29,234 nucleotides of DNA from Azolla pinnata (Eukaryota; Streptophyta; Polypodiopsida; Salviniales; Salviniaceae), in the NCBI GenBank assembly GCA_037176905.1, contig JBBBWG010000003.1, forward strand, positions 166,275 to 195,508, read 5' to 3'. Below are positions 19,653 through 29,234 of this stretch, one piece after another (position 1 is the first letter of the stretch; every line of letters begins with the position of its first letter). Under the pieces are notes generated by a model, which did not search any database, had not been told where the DNA came from, and worked only from the letters and a program-made list of their open reading frames with translations. The position numbers were made by a program, and so were the translations under genes.

Positions 19653-20350
19653 GATCCATGCATCCATAGATGCATACGCGCACATGCATTCATCCATACA
19701 TCCATACATGCTTCAGCTCTGGCTATGGCAACATACATAGATCTGTTCATGTGCACACATACGCATGCATACATACATAAGATGTCTGTATGCATACATA
19801 CATACATACTCCCCCTCCCCTCAAGCTTTAATAATGAATGGATGGATCTCTTTCTTGTTTGAATATCCATGTCATGATTCCACACCATTCATTGAATGAA
19901 TTTTTCCACATTCATTGCCCCCTCTCCCCCTCGATTGTTGTTCATGCATGTGCACATGTGTCTCAGCACACATGCATGCACGCACGCACACATGCATGCA
20001 CACATACGCGCGCATGCATACACATGCATACATGCATGCATAGTTACAACTTACAATAGAGATACCTAGTCTGAACAAGCAAGCAAGCATTGAATGTGTC
20101 TGTCCTTCCCCACCCCATCTTTTCAATCTGCACATACCATACATGCCATACAAAGCATGCTTACCATGCATACCATGCACACCATGCACATCATGCACAT
20201 CATGCATATCATGCATACGATGCATACGATGCATGCCATGCATGCACAACAGTCAATCGATCTATGTATGCATGGCATGGCATGGCATGGCTGCATGTCG
20301 TGTACGCGCACAGGCACATGCCCAACACGCACATGCATGCATGCATGGGC
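19653..20350. repeat. CATGCA/CATACA-rich simple-sequence tract upstream of the GSK3-like kinase gene
   Basis: About 700 bp made largely of CATACA, CATGCA and CACGCA words. It includes perfect CATGCATG at 19943, 19971, 19991, 20031, 20237 and 20332. Within it, 20163-20243 is an exact nine-unit array of a 9-bp repeat, NNCATGCAN. CATGCATG is the RY element bound by plant B3 factors (ABI3/FUS3/LEC2 type), but here it probably arises from repeat expansion. Reading frames through the tract give His/Met/Cys-rich repeats and are not genes. Confidence 0.8.
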
Positions 20351-20356
20351 TTCCTT

Positions 20357-20834
20357 CATCCTCTCTCTACTCTCGGTCCACTCTGCAGTCTTCCCTCTTC
20401 TCTCTCTAGAATCTCTCACCAGGACCTCTCTCTCTCTAGAATCTCCTGTGCATTCTCTCTCTAGGCCCGGCCCAGAGTAACGCATCCTCTCTCTACATTT
20501 CTCCCTCTACTCTCTTCTCGCTCTTCTCTCTCTACTCTCTCTTCTCTCTCTTCTCTCTCTCTCTTCTCTCTTCTCTCTTCTCTCTCTCTTTACTGAGTAT
20601 CTGTTCTCCTCTCAGTTTGGGCACTCGCTTGCCCCCGCACAGAGACAGAGACAGAGACAGAGACGGAGATACAGAGAGATTAGGTCATTCTTCTCTGTGT
20701 ATTGCTTGCTCTGCTTCTTCCTCTAGCTCCGTCTCTCCCCCTTTCTCTGCCTCCAGACGCCATAGCTTCCCCCCCCCCCCCCCCCATTTGCACATGTTTG
20801 AGCCTTGCTTCTCCCGCAGACGGCACCGCTCTAC
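20357..20834 (+). promoter_or_regulatory. CT-rich proximal promoter and probable 5' leader of the GSK3-like kinase gene
   Basis: Long TCTCTC runs fill 20360-20595, typical of plant core promoters and leaders. They are followed by a short (GACAGA)n array (20641-20665) and a run of 17 C at 20769-20785. No clear TATA box is visible. A short upstream open frame starts at 20794 and overlaps the main start. CCCGCAG at 20813-20819 could be a 3' splice site of a leader intron. Confidence 0.5.

Positions 20835-20847
<13 letters not shown>
20794..20847 (+). CDS. Possible 17-codon upstream ORF overlapping the kinase start
   Basis: An ATG at 20794 opens a 17-residue frame that ends in TGA at 20845-20847, in a different frame from the kinase ATG at 20835. 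The context around it (CAC before the ATG, T after) is weak. If it lies in the mature leader, initiation here would bypass the main start and reduce kinase output. It would be absent if the leader is spliced at the AG at 20819 or transcription starts downstream. No peptide function is implied. Confidence 0.35.
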
Positions 20848-24309
<3,462 letters not shown>

Positions 24310-25909
24310 GTATACAGCTCAAGCGGATCAACGAATAAGGAGGCGAGATTCAAACCGTTCCGTTCGGAACCAGTGGGTTCACCAAGAAAGATGTGCGGTA
24401 TTCTGAAATGTGTGCGACGACCTGACATGGATTTCTGGAAATTTTTGAAACTGTGCATGTTGAAAAACAAAAGAAAAAGGAAAATCCCTAGAAGGGTAGG
24501 TTTAGCTATATGCTAGCCTTGTGTTCCTATTGTGTGTAATGTGTAACAAGGCCTTCTAGAGCTTTTGCTGGGGCCCTTGTAATTTGTGTGGCAGCGCAGA
24601 ACTTTGTATTTTGGTGATGTTTTGTGAATGACAAAATGCGTGAAGTATTGTTTTTACATGACTTTTTTTGCTGGTCTGTTTATCGTGGCTCTTCCTAATT
24701 CAGAGCCAGGCACAAGAAAAAGCTTTTGTACAAACAAGTCTAGGTGATCACTATTTTATAACGTTGTGGTACTGACGTCTTCTGAATGCGGACCAACCTT
24801 GTCGCTTTGTAAAAATATGCCCCCAAAGAAGTACCGCTGGGGGAAAGTTATTAGAGGTTGATACTTTCTCATGTTTCTAGCTGTTATCACTATCTAGGCC
24901 AGGTTGTGACTGCCCATCTCATGACAGTAGTTTGATCCTTTGCCAGATAGCAGCTCTTTTATGCAGCTTTCTTTTTGGGAGTCCAGGTTGGTTACCAAAG
25001 TCAAGATTCAAATGGTTACGGTGGTATATATATATATGTATATCTTTTGGCTTCCAAGTGTTGCATTTACAGGTGGTTTCGATTCGCGGTCTTTGGATTT
25101 CGTGGGAAGAGAGATATATCACTCTGGCTCGAGAGCTCGCTTTATTTATGTAACGGCTGCGTTGTGCACATTAGAAACATACCCATGATGTCATGGTGAT
25201 CTAATGCCAATTAGAGCTTGTTCTATGCTTCAAGGAATCGGACAACAAAATCTCAGAATAACTGTTTGAGATCACATATTTTATCACTTTATGAACTTTT
25301 CAAGTGCAGACAAAGCAGATAGAGAGTGATCACCACTAGCACTCTCTTTTATGCTGTCGATTGCTCGCAGGGTCATTGTTACAGCAGTGCTGTTTTTGGA
25401 AGGACAACGAAGGCTCTTTTTTAAATTGTGCACTCTTTGGAGCAAGTTGCAACATGTCCCTGCTCACTGCTGCAGTGGTCAAAGTTTTACCCTTCGGCTG
25501 TCAAAACGAAGTCGTGAACTGCACATATGACAACTTGAGAGGCTGTGTATGTGGCTCACAAATTCAATGATATGAAGCTAAGTAGGTACAGTTTGAACGA
25601 GGAAAAGGAAATGCTTTCTCTGATCATATCATCGCAAGTCCAGAAGCAGATAAAAACCACGAGGTGTTGTTTCGTAGGGATAAAATATGAGAGGGCCACC
25701 TTAAACCACAGGGATAAGCTTTTCACGAAACCATACTGCTTCCAGCTGTAAATCTGCGATAAAGGTGAACAAGGGCATAGCCACATGATCAATATATAAA
25801 AAGCTTGCACTTTGCTTCGAGTACAGAATAGTGTAAGAATCAAGGAATACATTCATATCAAGGAGATATAAGAATCATTCTGACTGATGAATTTTGGATC
25901 AGTGGGAAG
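24310..25909. other. Convergent intergenic region, 3' flanks of kinase and SKS genes
   Basis: The kinase 3' untranslated region probably covers 24310 to about 24660, a T- and G-rich stretch. From about 25750 to 25909 is the likely 3' flank of the minus-strand SKS gene. Between them lie only short unrecognised frames (for example 25361-25570 plus and 25852-25556 minus) and a small TA run at 25025. No gene is recognised. Confidence 0.5.
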
Positions 25910-28822
25910 TTATTTGAGTGCTTTTCCACATAGAATGACATTCAGGGGGATGGGTGCTTCATTCCTGAAGGATCCATCCGGGCTAGGAACCTTGAAATAG
26001 GTCTGGAGGCCCAAGTACTGTCGTTCCCATATCTGGGACCTTATGTTCCACATGCCTACATTGTCTAGCTCCAACAACACGGCGGTCCATGAGTGCGGAT
26101 ACACCTACCCAATCCATTTACATACATTGCTGTTAATTTCATTCATTCATTAATTCATACACCCAGAAACTGCATCCAAATATCAGACTGACAGCCTTAC
26201 TTGCACTGTTGATCGAGCAACCGCATCCAACAGATTATACTCCCCTCGGCTTGCCTGACTCCATCGCCCACCATCCATTCTGTCATAACAACCGCACCCT
26301 TAGGTCGTATCAATGGTCCAGTGCATGCGTGTATATGCGTATGCATGCACGAGGTTTAAACTAGGCACGTATGTTATGTATGTGCGTTTTCTATGTCATG
26401 CAAATAGAACTACTAAGGGAGCATTGAGGGATTGTGTGATGTATCTATGCAGGCAACATCCCAATTTTGCGACAATAAAAGTGCCCGTTAGACGCAAGCC
26501 CGAGAAAGGTAAGATATGATTATCCAAACAAGCTAGGACTGGGCAAGCATGAAGGTATATGGAATTGTATCACATCGACGATATGTTAATGCAGAAAAGA
26601 ACCCCTTTTTTTCCCACAATAAAGCCATGAAGATGAGATTATACTAAGCTTACCCAACAAATTGAACTATGTAAGCAAGAAGGAGGTATGGGATTTTGAG
26701 CAACTCTACAATGTACTATATAGATCTACAGCATCATCAACCCAATTGTTTTGGTTTTGGACGGTGGAAGTAACAGTTTTTTGTTTTGGACAGCATCCTC
26801 ACTAGTAACTAATCAAAGGAGCAAGAAGATGGATGGATAAGATAGCTGGTGTGTAGAGATTACCCGACAACAAAGGCAGTGTAACCGTCGATGTGCCAGC
26901 TCTCCACAATGTTTTCGTCATTCTGGAAGACAAGCTCAAGGAAGCCCCGGTAACCTGTCAAAAGGGCGAAAGTCCCAAGGAAAGGTTGGCCACCGGAGGG
27001 GAACCTCGGGAAGCCGAATGAGAACACGCCGCCCAAGTTGAAGTAGTCAGCCAGCTTTAGAGGAGTATCTGGAACCACGAATGACACGCTGTTGGCTGCG
27101 TATCGCTGCTTTCCACCGATGGCCGTAGAAGCCCCCTCTATAACCACAGTGTCGGTAACATTGATCATTCCATAGTGGAAAGATCCTTGAGGGTTTGGTC
27201 TGGCTGCATTTGCTGTCAAATTCCACCTAAAATGCAACGCGCAGCACATTATAAACAGGTTAGCAGGATCATTCACAAATAGCTCAGCTTCCATACCCAT
27301 CTCCATCATGGTTGGTCTTTGACCGCCGTATGCAGGAAAAAAAGAGTATGCTCCACTACATGCTAAGAACGCATATTAGCACCTACTGGATCGATCTAGC
27401 CTGGTTTATTGAGTAGTCGATCTCGATTGTCGGGCCCGGAGGCAATGGGCCCGATGCCCGGAACGCAGAGTTGGAGTAGTGTAGAATGCCGACACCTTCG
27501 AGGACGGGGTTCGTGAACCTGGAGCTCGCCACGATGTAGTAATCGCCCGGAGCTTGGTTCGTGGTCACCAGCACAGAGTAGGACTGGCCCACATGTATGT
27601 CGAGATTCTCGTACGTATTCTGCTTCGTGTGCGAGCCTTCGGTTTCCACCACGGTCAGATTATGCCCAGCAATCCGGAAGTTGAGCGACGTTGCGATGCC
27701 CACGTTCACGATCCGGATGCGATATGTCTTGCCTGCATCGTTCCATAGGCATCGAATGACGTCGAAAATCGTAGAATGCAGACCCCCAAGCACAAGAGAG
27801 AATTTCTCAGAATTGCTGCATTTTCATGCATGAAGACACCATAAAGAGATGCATTCACACACCCACAGAAAAACCAAAGCATTGTGTCAATGGATGCAAA
27901 GCTGAGGAGCTTTCATCCGTAGACGAATTCTTCAGAATGTGTTGCATCTCCATGGATGAAGACACCTTAATGCGTGCATATGCCCACAGAAAACCAGACC
28001 ATTGTGTTGATGGATGCATAGGATGCAAAGCTGGGGGGAGCTTTCATCCAGGCTGCATCAAATTTTCACAATGCTGCATCGCCATGGATGAAGACACCTT
28101 AAAGAGATGCATACACCCACAGAAAACCAGACATTCTGTCATTGGATGCATAGGATGCGAAGCTGAGGAGATTTCAATCATAGATCAATCCTTCAGAATG
28201 TTTGCATCTCCATGGATGAAGACACCTGAAAGAGATGCATGCATACTCCCACAGAAAACCAGACCATTGTGCCAATGCTGAGGAGCTTTCATCCATAGAT
28301 CAATTACCAGGATCTACGCTTTGGAAGGCGCCGAAGGGGCCCCTCCCGTTGATCAAGATGCCATCGGGAAGGCTCAATGTCCCGCCCTCGTCGAGCTCAG
28401 CTTGCAAACCCTGATGGGCGGCAGGGAACAAGGGAAAACAAAGCCAAGATTCAAACAGAAGCACTACTCTGATTTGCAGATAGAACGATTCAAATACACA
28501 CACGCATCGGGCAAAAACGAAGCGAGGAGAAGACGAAGGAATGTGGCATACAGTGTGATTGGCGTTGTACCAGTCGCCGATGAGGAGGAAGAACTCGCCA
28601 TCAGGGCTGGGATATGGCAGAGGGATGATGATGCGGTTGTCGACCTTGATGCCGCCATAGCCACCTGCGGCCTTGAGGAAGCCAGTGCTCGGGAAGTAGA
28701 AGTAGGAGCCGATCTGGTCCTTCACCTGGAAGAAGTATGTGAAGTTCTGGCCCGGAAGGATGGGGCAGTTCGTCCCTGTCACGCCATCTTCCCAGGAAGT
28801 CCTCCTCTGCCATATCCCATTC
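25910..28822 (-). CDS. SKU5-similar (SKS) multicopper-oxidase-like protein, N-terminus off the window
   Basis: Six exons join in phase: 28822-28552, 28410-28308, 27732-27387, 27226-26864, 26279-26201 and 26104-25910. They encode 451 residues; about 100 N-terminal residues, including the signal peptide, lie beyond the right edge. The first visible exon starts inside a Trp codon before NGIWQRRTSWEDG, a known splice position in this family. Cupredoxin signatures are GTNCPILPGQNFTY, GSYFYFPS, LPDGILING, GKTYRIRIVN, QNDENIVESWHIDGY, FVVGMDGG and VGMWNIRSQIWERQYLG. The copper-binding histidine clusters of true oxidases are absent (GSYFYFPS in place of WYHSH, SWHIDGY in place of HPFHLHG, no HCHxxxH), as in other SKS proteins. 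SKU5 relatives sit at the plasma membrane or wall and affect directional cell growth. The C-terminus ends GKALK without a hydrophobic GPI tail, so this is a soluble secreted form. Confidence 0.93.
27817..28307. repeat. Four-copy, about 128-bp repeat in an SKS intron
   Basis: ATGAAGACACC recurs at 27830, 27956, 28088 and 28216 (spacing 126, 132 and 128 bp). Each unit continues through a CCCACAGAAAA(A)CCA word, a GGATGCAAAGCTGAGGAG block and a variant of CATAGATCAAT. The fourth copy stops at the exon boundary: its last bases form the splice donor (GTAATTGATC on the minus strand). The plus strand is open for 151 codons across the array and encodes a Cys/His-rich periodic peptide, which I regard as a repeat artefact. 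Confidence 0.85.
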
Positions 28823-29234
28823 CTGTTGAATCATCACCAGCATAGCTTTCTTTCTTCAGAAACACATCCATGCCATCACCATAGCCGCCCAATTTGGACA
28901 GCTCGCTCGAGAAACTAGCTCTCATCTACATTCCGCCAGTACAGACATGCATTCATACATGCAGCAATGCAACGCAGATTCAGCCATCAGACAGAGCTTC
29001 AGCCATGCACACATAACCTGCATTCAGCCTTCTTAAACATGGGCAGAAAGGAAAGCCCTAGTAAGCGCAGGCCGAGCCAATCGGAAATCAGATCGATCGG
29101 CCCACAGCGCACATTGCAACAAATTCTCTTATGAAAAAGAAAGGAAAAAAACTCCCAAATTGCCAAGAATGAGGAGGGAAATGCAGGCTCAGCACATCAC
29201 AACACGGATGATGATGATGATGATGATGATGATG
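28823..29234 (-). other. SKS intron running off the window, ending in an ATG/GAT microsatellite
   Basis: This should be the intron before exon 28822-28552; I see no further exon in it. From 29207 to the end the sequence is a GAT trinucleotide run cut by the window edge. Earlier parts contain loose ATGCA/ATTCA words, similar to the filler elsewhere in the window. Confidence 0.55.

Noticed and set aside
19619..20485. Cys/His/Met-rich repeat proteins on both strands at 19.6-20.5 kb, at first sight like metal-binding peptides
   Set aside because: They are translations of the CATGCA/9-bp simple-sequence tract and appear in all frames.

Overview
This is nuclear DNA of a land plant. It has plant-type telomere-like CCCTAAA/TTTAGGG tracts, genes with many short GT-AG introns, and coding exons for chloroplast and apoplastic proteins. 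The loose, repeat-rich intergenic DNA and somewhat divergent protein sequences would suit a fern or other non-seed plant, but I cannot fix the species. One 100-base run of N marks an assembly gap.

Five protein genes can be built exon by exon. From left to right they are: (1) minus strand, 1189-3247, a GH17 beta-1,3-glucanase-like secreted protein with an X8/CBM43 module, whose last exon is missing; (2) minus strand, 6125-10279, a 7-exon chloroplast Rieske non-haem oxygenase of the PAO/TIC55/PTC52 (ACD1-like) family; (3) minus strand, 12612-14041, a 4-exon atypical chloroplast thioredoxin of the ACHT class with active site CRSC; (4) plus strand, 20835-24309, a complete 12-exon GSK3/shaggy-like kinase; (5) minus strand, 25910-28822, an SKU5-similar (SKS) multicopper-oxidase-like protein whose N-terminal exons lie past the right edge. 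The five are ordinary, independent plant genes; nothing suggests a cluster or shared pathway beyond two being plastid redox proteins and two being cell-wall proteins.

The spaces between and inside the genes are full of tandem repeats. On the left, 27-bp and about 60-bp minisatellites built around CCCTAAA fill what looks like the second intron of the GH17 gene, and its first intron is a stack of 7-bp, CAT-type and 15-bp arrays. A hexamer array bracketed by a duplicated 36-bp block lies upstream of the thioredoxin gene. A 30-bp TTTAGGG-like minisatellite lies at 15.7-16.2 kb. A CATGCA-rich tract and CT-rich tract lead into the kinase gene. A four-copy, about 128-bp repeat sits in an SKS intron and abuts its splice donor. 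Long gene-free stretches are 3.6-6.1, 10.3-12.6, 14.7-20.8 and 24.3-25.9 kb; I recognise no RNA genes or intact transposons in them.

The observations most worth following are the loss of both catalytic glutamates in the GH17 protein, the unusual CRSC active site of the thioredoxin, and the way several arrays sit exactly against gene signals. I did not find a convincing new biological system.
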